This document shows positions 22,441 through 33,972 of a stretch of 64,000 bases of DNA, piece after piece; positions within the stretch are counted from its first letter, which is position 1; each line of letters starts with the position of its first letter. Under the pieces are notes generated by a model. It had not been told where the DNA came from and did not search any database. It was given only the letters and a program-made list of their open reading frames with translations. The position numbers and the translations under genes were made by a program. Origin of the DNA: Moniliella sp. 'wahieum' (Eukaryota; Basidiomycota; Moniliellomycetes; Moniliellales; Moniliellaceae); the NCBI GenBank assembly GCA_003971905.1, contig RSEE01000021.1, forward strand, positions 124,001-188,000, written 5' to 3'.

Positions 22441-23437
22441 GGCGCGGGAATAGGTGGTGGTGGTGGTGGTGGTGGTGCTGGTAGGAGAGGAGGCAGGGGA
22501 GCGTCTCAGTAGGAGGCATTAAGCATGAGGACGGGCGTGAAAGCGGGGTAGGTGGCGCTTGCACCTCCTGCCCCCCGAACGAGGCAGGCAGGCACAGCAC
22601 GAGTGTGCACCGCAGCCCGCCGGCGGCACGCGCCAGAGTTATTGCTAGCACGCTTGCGCGGTACTGGGTCACTGTGTTGGATGCTTGCTCCACACACACT
22701 GCCCCTGCCTCCTGGCCCGTGCACAGCAAGCGCATGCTGCAATCGTGTCGCCGGGAGCGTCCAGGTGTCTGTCCAGCTTCAAGCTTCATCGTCACGCGTC
22801 AGTCCCCCCATCCTCCTCCGATGCCCATTCAGCCGCTGACTAGACTGAGCACTGGGCGCACTGGGCGAGGGCCACATATTGTGGCGCCATGGCCGCAAAC
22901 AGATTGGCATGGCCTTCACAGCAGAGGGCTAAAAGACCTATAAGGTGCTGCTCGCCAGCAAGGAGGGGAACGTGGAACGTCAACCGTTAATGTTTTTGAA
23001 CGTAAACGAAGTTCGCGAATGAAGGCAGTGCCCATCAGGGAGAAGGCACAGGCATCGAACACAAGGACAGCGTGTCCGAGCACGTGTCATCACGTTAAAG
23101 AAAAGCATCAAATGAAAAGAACGAATAGGTAGGCCTTTAGTCGGTCCCGGTAACTAAGAAACGGGGAAAGGGCTCTATACAGCATACCCACCACACCACA
23201 GGGGCGTCCGCAAGCAGACCGAGGGGGTGAAAGGAGGGCGGTTGCACAATATGTTCGTGGGGGCATTTGAATAACAGAACAGAGCAAAGGAGAGGATAGC
23301 ACTTAACGAAAAAATAACGACGCAGAGATGAAGGGAAGAGAAGGAAAGAGAAGGAAAGAGAAGGAAGAGAAGGGGAAGGGGGGGAAGAAAGAAAGGCAGA
23401 GCTGAAGACGTTGAAGACACAAGGAACTGCTGAACGT
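22441..23437. other. Vip1 promoter and intergenic region
   Basis: It begins with a (GGT)n microsatellite at 22452-22478 on the plus strand (CCA on the coding strand), in the Vip1 leader. A GGAAGAGAA-type purine microsatellite lies at 23325-23395. No gene was found. Confidence 0.55.
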
Positions 23438-25230
23438 CTAGTTAAGAATCCGTGTGGGCATGCGAAAGCTGACCCCGGCCTGCATTAGATATCGACGGCC
23501 ATCATCTTCGCAGATTGTCACCGCGATGAATGGTAAGAGGGTGTCATGTGCAAAGCACCTCAGAGGCCAAAGATGGGTACAAATGAGCCGCGCGGGGAAG
23601 CAACGATAGGCAAGAGCTCGTATCGGAACGCGGCCAGCTGGTTGAAAAAGTGAGATCGGAAGAAAGGCGCACAGACTGAGCAGCAATGAGGTACAGAAGT
23701 TAGTAACCAGCCAGTCTCGCAGTGCAAGCACGGCTTCATCCACGTACACAGAGGCGCCACCAATACGAGGAAGCTGTGGAGCATTAGGAACGCCAACCAG
23801 TGGGGAATCTTGGCATTGATCTGGGAATAGGAACGCTTAAACCAAGCCGCCACGACACTTCCCATGGCAAGCAAACCAACCGAAAAATGAGTCAGTAACC
23901 GAACTCCCTACCCCTTTTCCACTCCACCAATCCAGCTCACATGAGGCCTGAGGAAGCAAGAACAGAGGGGCACTTACGCTGCTGCGCCGTTGATCACGAA
24001 GAAGGCAAAGTTTTCCAGTGTTGCGGTCCCAAAGGTAAAGTAAGTGATGTGTTCGTGAAAGATCCCGAGACCGTGAAGGCAGCCATGGCAGACAATGCCT
24101 TCTTGACAAACGCCTTGTTGCTGCTGCTGGGCCCATGGACCTTGTCGGGGGTGGGCGCATGGGTGGGCGTCATCCGAAGTCCATTCATCTTGGCTCGCCC
24201 GGCGCCATTTGAACCCGGCTTGACGGCCTCGTCGGCCTCGGTATCGGTGGTCAAGCTAGGACGGGCAATTTTGCTGGAGTACTTCTTGGGGGCTCCAGCG
24301 GCGCTGGCAAAGATAACGCGATGAAGAATGACGGTAATGGCCTTGTTCCAGGTGGACCAGAAACGTTGGATTGACGTAGCCGAGGTAGGCGATTCGAACA
24401 TGGGGGCCATCTCCACATTGAGGATGAAGCCGAAAAGGCTCAACATCCCATCCCCAAAGAAGGCCAGGACAAAAAGCACATCGAAGCCGAGGAGGTACGA
24501 GTACAGGTGGTAGGCCAAGCGCGGCATCGAATCAATTGTGTCTTTAGTAGGAACAAAGTAGAGCAGGGCAAAAAAGACAATGCAGAACTCGACAAAGACG
24601 CGGGGAAGACGCGGAGGCTTTGCCAGCGAGCATTACGCGTAAACCCTTCGATCTGCCTGCGCTCCTCCAACTCGGACTCTTCCACGGGAAAGGCCCAGAG
24701 ATGCGCAAAAAAGCGGCCAGCGGACCAGGAAAAAACTTCGTCCACTTGACGTAAAAAAAATGTCCCAGGCAAGCAGAGCAGAACGGAAGCCAAGCGCGGG
24801 CATCCAAAAGTCCAGGATCATTACACCTGACTGGCCAACCAAGGCAGGCCAGAAGAAGAGAAGGACAATGAGAGGGGAAGCGATGGCGATGCGAAGGGGA
24901 CGGACTGGGCAGCTTGTGGGCTGTTGGCGGGGACGCGGGGTACCAGAAGGTGATACGCAGCATAAGCGTAGAGGGTTGTGCTGAAGATGAAGGCTAAGAT
25001 GCCGACAAGAACGTTGCCCGCGCGTTCGAGCGGGTACGGGGGCATGTCATACATATGGCGGGCTGGTGGAAGAGCCGGCTCCAAAATGCGAGGAAAGGGT
25101 CCTTGGCCCATGGTAGGCCCAGCCTTGCCCCCAGACTAGTGTGGGACAGGTGGTGCGTTGCCAGCCCCTCGCCCTGGGACTGGGCAGCGATGACGATGTT
25201 GCTCCAAATGGAGCCGATGCGGTTGACCAT
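23438..25230 (-). CDS. Wax-synthase/MBOAT-like membrane acyltransferase
   Basis: Polytopic membrane protein of the fungal wax-synthase-domain acyltransferase group, which transfers acyl groups to alcohol acceptors; the substrate is unknown. Start ATG at 25230 ('MVNRIGSIWSNIVIAAQSQG'). Early membrane segments are 'NVLVGILAFIFSTTLYAYAA' and a Trp/Phe-rich helix near 24830. The signature 'PMFESPTSATSIQRFWSTW' is the FW motif. Further on 'FTVSG' followed by 'FHEHITYFTFG' carries the probable catalytic His in the HE pair, and 'ATLENFAFFVINGAAA' precedes an intron starting at about 23978. C-terminal helices include 'HWLAFLMLHSFLVLVAPL'. Frame changes occur near 25110, 24940, 24600, 24070 and 23750, one of them inside the catalytic motif. 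The stop at 23438 is the least certain point. Confidence 0.72.
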
Positions 25231-28160
25231 GGCGAGGAGCGGCGACGATGGAGGCGGAAAGGGTGTTGGCCACGTTAAAAGGAAGTGGCGCGAATGGTGG
25301 CGGCGAGAAGGAGAAGGGGGGGTGGGGGGGAGAAAATGATCGATGAGGGCCCAGATCGAGGCGAAAAAGAGATGCCGTGCCAGGCCGGTTTGAGCGGGGA
25401 AATGGGGCAGAGGGGGAGTGCTGTGGAGTGGCCCATTGCGGAGCCAGCGGGATGCATCATTTCAACGCTGGTTCAGCTTGAAGCCTCCACCTGGGAGCCT
25501 CACGCTTCGGTCGCTTTTGTTGTGACACATGTGACGGCCAAAATCCCCGCAAAGCCCAACAACGCCTTGGGAACACGCAACGCATCTGACACGTGGCATG
25601 GGACGCGAACCGCCAAAGTCACTAGTCACCTAGTCACCGGTTCTGGGTTCTCCCGCCCCTTGTGACGTCACTAGTCACTAGCCACTGGTGGCTAGTGTAG
25701 CTGTATCCATATTCAATTCATCACCGCCACCAAGTGCGGAAAAACGAGGCAGCGTGGCGCGTGGCGAAGCTGTGGGACTCACAGTTTACGTAGATACCCG
25801 ATAGCCCACCCTAAAGACCACAGGTAGCCAGTGACTGCGAGGCAGGTACTAGTTCTCGGTAGCCCCCAGTCCGCAGGGCAAAGACACTCCCTCCCGCCTT
25901 CCCCCAGACGGGATTGCGGGGAATCGATCACGCCGATCACTCTATCGTTGAACACTAGCCAATGCTTCAGCAGCTTCAGCACCTTTTTACTAGTTACTGG
26001 AGTTACTGGTCCCCCCTGTTACATGTTACGGTCACCCCGGTCACTAAACGTACATCCACTGTATATGGACTGTGTGCCTTTCCTTTCGCAAACCCGGCTT
26101 GCACTCTTCTACTTTGCTCGCCCACCTCCCTCTCTTTTCTGAGTAACAGAAAATTCATATAATCTGCAAAGCTTCTATTTATAAGCAGAGGGACATAAGA
26201 AACACATCGTCCGTCAAGCGCGTAAAGCTAGCCTCCCGCTCTGATATAATAGTTTCATCATCTCTTAATGGCTTCATCATTTGCAGCATTTGCTGTCAGA
26301 AATCGATGCTAGTATCCGACTTGTGATGAGCACTCGACGATCTTATGGATCTTCTATTACCATATCGGAGGGTGCAAAAGAAATGTGCAACCCTACTGCT
26401 CCCAGACTGCACGTGACGGGGGGGGCTGCGCCGACTATCGGGCATATGACAGAGTCGCGTCGACGCGTCCCTCCCATACCTTAAAGGGGGAGCGGTGGTG
26501 CAAAGAGTAACCGTGGCACAAGGCGGAGGGGTGGAGCAAGGAGGAGATGCGGAGAGCAATTGCGGGGGAGGGGGGCAAGGGGTGACAAGAAGTGGAGGGG
26601 GACAAAAGGGATCGGTGGAACAAGGGGGGGATGGAGCAAGGATATGATCGGGGAGGTGGGAATCCGAGGCGGCCGTACGCGTGGCAAGGGCTTGGGGGTA
26701 GTAACGTGTCTGAAGCCTCCGGGGCTTAGGGATGGGTAGATGCAGTGGAGGGAAAACACTGCCAGAGCTGAGGCAGGGCAGTGACTGTGGAAGAAACCCA
26801 CGGGATATGCTGTGGTACGCGGAACCGACGCCGCTGAAGGAAGGCTCGCGCGACGGAGCGGATGGAAAGCTGGAGGACGAGGTTGGATGGTGAAGATGAG
26901 GCAGCTAAGTGGAGACGAGAGGTTGCCTGTATTACTGAATCAATTGGCTGGAAACGTTCAGGAGTTGGACAGGAAAGGCGGGAAGGGACGAGAACGGAAG
27001 GTGGGATTCCCATCAATCAAGGATGCTGACTGTTGGTTGGCCCCTTTTTGGCAACCCCCTTCTGTCTAAGCCCCATCACACTGGGGTAGATGTTGACAGA
27101 GCGAAGCAGACGAAGCTGCTACAGAGTGCGACTTGGGAGTACTCGCGATCCTATGGATCAGCTGCAAAGTAACCGTCAGACAAAAGGCGTGAAGGAAAAG
27201 TTCAAGCACCATCTGAATTGAAGGGACGGAGACAGGAGAGAGAGAAGGGAGAGGAAGCGAGCAGGGCGCGCGCGCCCTGCGAGCGGAACTCTTTCAACCG
27301 GCTAAGCGAGAGCGTCACCGATTCACTGAGGGGTGCAGGGGAGGCCTAACACTACCACACCCCAACAGATGCAAGCGGAGGCTGCGAAGGGACTAAGATT
27401 ACCATCCGATAGCACTTCCTCGTCTGCTATAAATCATCTGAATTAAGGAAAGGAGACAGGATAGAGAAGAGGGGCATGGAACGAAGAGCAGGGGGTGCGC
27501 AGCCTGCGAGCCGAACTCTTCCGTAGGCGAGCGTCACCGATCAACTAAGCCTTGTAATGGGACCCTAATAACACTATCCTCTAGCATGCTACCATTTTTG
27601 CCATTTCTCCGGAGATTAAGGCCGGGACAAAGAAACTCTGTGCCTAAACTGACCCTGGCGAGGAAGGTGGGGAAAGAAGACGTAAAAGATATTCAGACTG
27701 TCAGTGATTATAATCGATCACTACTCTGTTTTGAGTATGCCTGGGCTGTGCTCTGAGTTCTGAGTCGCCTGAAACTGTGGTGACGTATGTAGTGAAGGCA
27801 TATATAACTTGCCTATTAGCCTGGAAGCAGTGCCCCACAAAAAAGCCCTTGTAATAGACCACACGCACTGTTCCTGGGGCGCATATAAGCCCTGAGCTGC
27901 CCCTCCTCTTGGTTATATACCTACATCTCTTATTCAGAGTTGATGTACTGTGTACCCCCGCCCATGCACACCACACTTTCGGTCTTGGCAAAACAGATAA
28001 TCTCATTACTCATTCCCAGTCAAGGCCTGTATGTTCTGCACATGCCCAGTAGAGCGCGCTCCAAAGTCCAAAACCAAGTTTGATGATAGTTGGTTGTAAA
28101 TTAGGCACGGTGCACCGAGTGGCCATGCATCCGCGCAATAATAGTCCCCCGGCCTCACCC
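25231..28160. other. Gene-poor region of about 2.9 kb
   Basis: Contents: a promoter for the acyltransferase; short CTAGTCAC-type repeats at 25620-25690; AT-richer DNA around 26130-26300; G-rich and purine-rich tracts at 26480-26760; a diverged tandem duplication (27209-27580); and nothing further up to 28160. No convincing open reading frame or RNA gene was seen. Confidence 0.5.
27209..27580. repeat. Diverged tandem duplication, two units of about 147 bp
   Basis: Two direct copies, about 27209-27355 and 27434-27580, offset by about 225 bases. Both begin 'catctgaatt', continue with 'ggagacagga', include a 'gaagcgagcaggg'/'gaagagcaggg' block and a 'cctgcgag' block, then 'gcgtcaccgat', and end near 'taacacta'. 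Copy 1 has 'gcgcgcgcgc' at its centre. Neither copy is coding. Confidence 0.7.
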
Positions 28161-28482
28161 TAGTCCAAGGCGGTCGGCATAACTATAAAAGGCCACCATG
28201 TTTTGGGTATCTTTGCGACGACTGTCGCCCTCCGTCTTACTTTATCTTTCTCCTGTTGCGCCTGCGGCAACCACAACAACCCCTCTTTGGACGTGTCTTC
28301 CTTTCTACAGCCCTATTGTATCCGTTTCCCCTTTTGACCTAGCATGTACCCCTGGTTGTGGGGATCGTTTCCCCCACTTGCCATTCTCGTCCTATAGCCC
28401 TCGCTTGTCCATTCTTGTCTCCATTGTTATCTTTCCCGTCCAACTACACTGTTGTTGCCCGTTTCGAGCAAGCCGGTGCGTA

Positions 28483-28630
28483 CACAGCCTTGCCACACGC
28501 GTGCATCCCTTGTTCGCGTCACGCCCAAAGGCCTCTCTTCTCGTCCCTAGCTCCGTTCACATCCACCAACTAGCCCAAGCCCGAAACTACTGTGAGTCGT
28601 CCTTCCGTCTAGTAAGGTATTGTACCCAAC
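28483..28630 (+). repeat. Island repeat, copy A (5' segment)
   Basis: It matches copy B (31350-31500) in order and spacing. Shared blocks are 'cacagccttgccacac' (exact), 'aggcctctc', 'gtccctag', 'agcccaagc', 'gtgagtc' and 'attgtacc'. A possible TATA box ('ctataaaagg') lies about 290 bases upstream at 28183. The 'gtgagtc' near the end could be a splice donor. It looks like the 5' end of a transcription unit. Confidence 0.65.
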
Positions 28631-28678
28631 AAACCCGGGTGAGCCTCCTACTGCCACAGCGGTTTTCAAAAAGAGTAA

Positions 28679-28818
28679 AAGATATCAGCGATGTCCAGGA
28701 GCTGACATCGGCGACGTGTTTGCATGGTTTTGAGGAAAATGATGCCAGCGACGGCGCAAAAGAGGTCGTTGATGTCAATGATGTGCAGCGCGGGGGGCCA
28801 ACTGCCGGCTACATGTGA
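28679..28818 (+). pseudogene. Degenerate 3' remnant with Asp-Val-Gln motif
   Basis: It encodes 'KDISDVQELTSA' and later 'VDVNDVQRGG'. The DNA around 'ctgacatcggcgacg' matches the 33-bp repeat at 33812-33972. Lying right after copy A, it fits the 3' end of the same family joined to its 5' end with the middle lost. The open frame from 28198 runs through but has no other feature of a real protein. Confidence 0.35.
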
Positions 28819-31349
28819 AACTTTGCATCGTTTCAAAATCCCACCCGGCCACACACATTTCGTGTCTTCTGCTAGCAAATGCTACCAGAACCACCTAGTC
28901 AACACGCGTCCTTCCTATACGTGCTCACGGTAGCTGGCCAAGGGCAGGGAATCGATTTGGCGTAGTCGCCGCACGGAAGGTGTGCTCTACGGGGACATGC
29001 GTATTCAGATTAGCCAGGGGAACATCGGCAATTGGTGTGGCCAAGATCTAGTCGTCAGGTAAATGGAACCTCATTTCATGTGGACCACAAAAGGCAGGCC
29101 ATGCGGGACAATATTGTACCCACTGATAGGTGTTGGCTCATCAAGCACCCATCCTGCGCCTAGTTCTGCTTGGGCGCCGGGAACGCAGGGACGACTGGTG
29201 CAGCCCCGCTGAAGATAGGCTTTTGTTGGTCCTTCACATTGCTTTGACCCCGCAAACGAAAGTCATGAAAACTCTGTTGGGTTCTCCGACCAAACCGACG
29301 AGGTCATCAAGAGTCGGTCCTCCTGATAAACCCATAGTCGGACAGGCGCGTTTGAGAGATGGGTCTGAAACCGTCAAGCGAGACTGTCTCCAAGAGGGTA
29401 GGCTGTCGTATACGCGGACTTGACACTTCTTCACCATCTCTCTTCTTGTTCCATCAGGTCACTGTGTGTGCTAGTGAGCCAACCATCTGACCCATTCCGC
29501 GTTGGTTTCGACAACAGTAAGGTGTTGGATGAGGTCGGAGCTTGGGCCCCACTGGTCCGTGTAGTATAGGCGTCCTTCATCGCAGTGTTCCGACTCGGCC
29601 TGATATTCATTGGACCAGAGCAATTGTCGGTGGTCACAGAATGACCCTGACCCCGTCGAACGGACCATAGCGAACGACACCAGTTCGACAATGAGTACGG
29701 CTAACGACAGGTTTTACTTTTGCGGACCGGCATGCCCTTCAACTGTTCCTTGACGCAAAACTCCACCTTTTGCTTAATGAACGCGGTGTTGCGTGTGCGA
29801 TCTGTCCCAATGTCCCGGAAGATTGTCATTGGAAGTCTCCGCTCATCAGCTGGCCGTCTGGCAAATAATAAAGGCGATGTGCAGAGCCACGTCGCGTCGC
29901 GCCAGCAAAGGCCCAGGGAAGTACCGATGCCCAGTAGCTCCCGCGATAAAGGCTAGAGATAAAGGTGACCGCGCCAACATACGCGCTTGTATAGTTAGAG
30001 CACAGTCGTCTCGCTTGGCAACACATCGCGAGCCGGATGGTGAAGTGGGATTCGCGTTAATCCATCCACCCCATCTTGCGAGTGGAGGTCATCTGAGACA
30101 TCACGGGTAGTCAATGTGGGAACGGTGAGAAAAGATATTATGTTCCCTCTCCAGCGTGGAACGGTGGCTAAGGTGGCGACGCAGCAATAGTTAATCTCAT
30201 CAGTGACAGGACCAGTTCGGCGAGCTCTCGCCGCATAGACCTTTTGGTAACCACAACTGGGTGATGTTGATGACGGCAATGAACGGTTCGTAAAGGGTGC
30301 GAACATATTGCTAGCAATCGGGCCGTGGTGACGTATTACGACAGATCCTCAAAATACAGAAACGGAGACTGCAAAGGAGTGCGTCTTCTTGTGAGGCATC
30401 AGACTTGTGTGCGCGCCGAGTTGATCGCCGCTCTGGCTTGGATCCGGACTGAGGGTCCGCTGTCGCTTCGGGTTCGGTAGGCGGGCCAGCCGACTGTGAG
30501 CAATGCATGTTTCACGTTGTCCTCCATCCAAAAGCGTCTTCCACATCGCCATTTTGCGTGGGACCCAGGGGGTCATCCAGAGAGGGACTGAAGGTGCAAT
30601 TCAGGGGAGGCCACGTCTGGTATATTAATGTCAGATGTGGGCCGGTAGAGATGGTGGCCAGCGCTCGCCGGTTAGAACCAGCTGAGATCGTACTTGCGCG
30701 CGGGAGCGCATGGTGCACGAATGATGCCTGCTGCATTAGTGTCCGGTGTTGCAGCTTGGTTTTTATTGGACGCGACCCGGTGTGCCCGGTGTGATCTTGG
30801 TGACGTCGGGCGTCCCTGTGTCGAAAAGACGAGTACGGGCATCGACCACATCCGGTGCACATCCAATAATCCCTGTGACAATGCTGGACATGCTTCCAGC
30901 CAAATAATATAGCTGGAGCAGGAGTTGGAGGAGTGAGGGCACCAGTACGTCGGTTCCGATACATTCAATGCCAGGTTACCCACTGCGAGCGTTATTAGAA
31001 TGTGCCAATCGACTTTCACTGTTGGCCTGATCGCTTCGATCTGGCCAAACACTCAACTGAGTACGCAACCTTAGTATTCGCCGATCATCGATCATCCAGC
31101 GACAGTTGCCTACGCCTGTCAACACATGTTACACATATGTCACGGGCGTAGATTGAAGTCCGGCGGAGCCTACGCGCGCCTTTCGTCTTACTAGTAACCC
31201 CATCCCCAGGTTGGTCATGGGGTCAGATTCAATCTGGAAACGATAGTCTCCCGGTACCCTTTTGCATTATACCTGCCTTGCTACGTAGGTTGCCCATGCG
31301 GCAATCGCCCTCCTTGTTTTCCTCAGTCCCCCGTTCTTTCACTATGCTG
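28819..31349. other. Island DNA with degenerate coding-like fragments
   Basis: Minus-strand fragments between 29400 and 30030 look protein-like ('FIKQKVEFCVKEQLKGMPVR', 'EHCDEGRLYYTDQWGPSS') but are broken by stops and frame changes, and I cannot place them in a transposon family. A separate minus-strand candidate lies at 30311-31052. The rest, including 31060-31340, shows no gene. Confidence 0.4.
30311..31052 (-). other. Candidate gene fragment with Cys/His-rich motif
   Basis: Minus-strand open frames, possibly spliced or shifted, cover this interval. One contains 'MCTGCGRCPYSSFRHRDARR' followed by HQDH, a Cys/His pattern that could bind zinc. Downstream are 'DPLGPTQNGDVEDAFGW' and a Lys/Arg/Ser-rich tail. 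No family is recognised. It may be a decayed or lineage-specific gene, or chance. Confidence 0.25.
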
Positions 31350-31500
31350 CACAGCCTTGCCACACTTGCAGCCCCGCCTCTGCTAAGATTAGAGGCCTCT
31401 CCTTGTCCCTAGCCCCGCTCAGACTCTGGCACCAATCAGCCCAAGCGTGTAACTATCGTGAGTCACCTTTTTATAGGATCTCCATGGATTGTACCACTTA
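31350..31500 (+). repeat. Island repeat, copy B (5' segment)
   Basis: Partner of copy A at 28483-28630, with the same blocks in the same order. Copy B lies about 300 bases upstream of the ATG of the gene at 31790, which fits a promoter or leader with a 'gtgagtc' donor near 31460. Confidence 0.65.
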
Positions 31501-31789
31501 ATCACTCCCCCCCGGGCCCCCTGGCTGCGCCCACCCTTACACTGCCTGGTGCAGAGAATGGTGGGCGCAGCTTTTTCCCTGCAGCAACAGCGTCCCAGTG
31601 GTTCTTCAGTTAGGACCCTGTTGGCTATCCAATTCCGGCCAGGGGCAAAAATGACTTTCCTAATGCGTTGTATGGAGCCCCCCGCATGTGAGTGGCGCAA
31701 TCTCCTCTACCCCATACTGCAACCCACACTTGACAAAAAGAGCCATCCAGCCCCCTGGTCCTGCCTCTTTCCTCACACACCCCACCAGC

Positions 31790-33587
31790 ATGGCTCGCCG
31801 CGGTTCAAACAGAGTAAATGCAACAGCCAACCCAGGCAATGCTCGCTTGAACACCTCTCGCGGACGCAGCAACATCGCCGGTGCCGCCCCCACCCGCACC
31901 GCGAACAATAAGCGAGGTCGCCAGGCAGCCGAAATGGACGAACCGGACATGGACGAGCCTGCCCCCAACCGGACTCGCCGCCCCGCCTTCATCCTGACGG
32001 TCCCTGAGACAGCAACAGACGACGATGAAGGCGCGCAGGCAAATGGTCCGGAAGCTGTCGATCAAAATGACGTAAGCGATCCACAAGATCACCCCCTTGC
32101 CCCTGAGGGCGTGCGGGATGCCATGGACCAACATGATGGGGAACCCTGGCTGCAAGCGCTTCAAAGTCTGCGTGCTGAACTTAGGAACGACGTCAACGCC
32201 ATACACCAGGAGTTAAGTCCGCGCCACCAGGAGTGAATTCCACGCCGCCCTCCAACAACAACAGAACGATACATCAATTAGGTTGGATCTGATTTCCGAT
32301 TTGGCCTTGCGTCGCGAGCACGACGAGATGGACCGCTTTGGAGACTTGAGACGCACTGTGATGCGTCACGACACTGACATCAATGACCTTAATGACCGAG
32401 TCCGCAACCCGACAATGCGGCCGACGTGCAACACAACGCGGTTGAGCGGGGCAGTATCACCACAGGTATCATATACCACAGCATCACCGCCCCCTCATGC
32501 GCACAAAAGCACTCTCACTGACCTAACTTACATATGTTCTTTTTGCGTCTGACAGCGATATTTGATCAACGACCTCGTCTGGGTTTGCCTCCTGTTCAAG
32601 GCACCCTGGAAGGGCCAGCGAATGGTCGGCTTCTGTCGTATGTTCGCCAGACAGCACATTACTGATGGTGGTCTAGAGGCCACCGCTCTCGAGATCAACC
32701 CGACTAGACCAGCGTTGAACAGGGATACAGACCGCTTCATCCAGAGGCGGGTGCTCAACAAAAAGGCTATTTGAAAGAGGTGCGTTAACCCAAACGCCGA
32801 AGCCATCTATTAACAAATAACACATCGTCCAGTTGCCGGAGAGCATACACCGTACCGATCAAGGAAACGGAACGCGCGCAATTGAAGACTTTCAGGCTGA
32901 GTTCGTCGCGTCATAGGTTTCCTGTCTACTTTCGCAGCCTCTCCCCGGGAGAGCTCACTGTCGCCAAGGAGCGCATCCGAATCCTGGTACGTACTGGCCC
33001 CGCCTTTTCACGTGTTGCTCTCCTCGCAATATGGCCACAATAACTTATCTCTCACCCGTTCTCATCAAAAGCGCTTCTGTTGCTATGTACCGAACGACAT
33101 TGACTTCCGGAGGAAATGGATCGTTTCTCACAACATCGCGACTTCCCTGACCCATCTGCTCTGTGCACAGTCTTGCTCAATCGGAGTCTGAACAACAGCA
33201 AGCGCTACAATGATATTTTCAGTGCCATCACTGTCTCTTGTCCGATCATAAGTACGTCGCCACCCCGTTGTCGTCCAGCAGGTCATCTGACTGTTTTCGC
33301 TCATCTCGCCCCGCAAGCTATCTACTGGGCTGGACGAGTGCATGGGAGAATTTCGAGGGCATTGCGGACACGCATCTTCCGCAAAAGGTAACCCTGAAAT
33401 TTGTACCGCCTGGCATGCGACCCGTGCACAACTCACCCCCTCCGTCACATCGCAAGTAACCCGGGCACAAATAACAGACGAGGAGGATGCACGGGACAAC
33501 GAAGGCACTGCAGTCAACCTCTTTGGCGCAGAGGGCACAGATGGCGACGACGACGACCGCACAGACGACTCTGAGACTGAAGAGTGA
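31790..33587 (+). CDS. Spliced gene of unknown function in repeat island
   Basis: I do not recognise this protein. The model from ATG at 31790 ('MARRGSNRVNATANPGNARL') has exons 31790-32465, 32556-32779, 32833-32986 and 33072-33587, with GT-AG introns of 90, 53 and 85 bases. The N-terminal 140 residues are Arg/Asn/Asp-rich and disordered, including 'DQNDVSDPQDHPL'. A predicted coiled coil follows ('FGDLRRTVMRHDTDINDLND'). Exon 2 has a structured block ('YLINDLVWVCLLFKAPWKGQ', 'MFARQHITDGGLEATALEI'). Exon 3 reads 'RRAYTVPIKETERAQLKTFR' and 'FPVYFRSLSPGELTVAKERI'. The C-terminus is very acidic ('GTDGDDDDRTDDSETEE'). Frame changes occur near 32215, at an A-run near 32760, and in exon 4, where an extra intron near 33250-33315 is possible. 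Clean introns argue for a real gene; it may be lineage-specific or element-encoded. Confidence 0.55.
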
Positions 33588-33811
33588 TTTGGCGCCTATA
33601 CGTTCCAGAGAGCTCTCAAGGCAAGCCCCCAAGTCCATATTGACCCATCGCAATGCAAAAAAATACCCTCGAAGACGATTGCACAGCATTCGATGGTGCT
33701 AGAATGAGTAGTAACTTAGTATAAAATGTAATACCAATGTAACCTAGGGAGAGCGAGCATAGGAGGATCAGATTCGTCAGATACGTCGCCCAGAGGCACG
33801 TCAATGATGTT

Positions 33812-33972
33812 TCTGACGTTCAAGGGGGTGACATCGGCGACATATCTGACGTTCAAGGGGATGACATCGAGGACATAACTGACCCGCAGGGGGATGACAT
33901 CGAGGACATATCTGACGTTCAGGGTGGTTTCAGGGTGGTGACATCGGCGACGTCACTGACCTGCAGCGCGCT
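33812..33972 (+). repeat. 33-bp tandem repeat, four units, coding-type
   Basis: Units start at 33812, 33845, 33878 and 33911; the last is expanded and leads into a partial fifth. The unit is 11 codons and stays in frame, encoding SDVQGGDIGDI, SDVQGDDIEDI and TDPQGDDIEDI. It lies about 220 bases past the stop of the gene at 31790-33587, so it may be a lost 3' exon or a separate element end. Confidence 0.75.

Noticed and set aside
29400-30030. Possible Ty3/gypsy retrotransposon remnant
   Set aside because: No reverse transcriptase, RNase H or integrase motif (such as the YxDD box or HHCC pattern) could be found, and no flanking LTR pair was seen.
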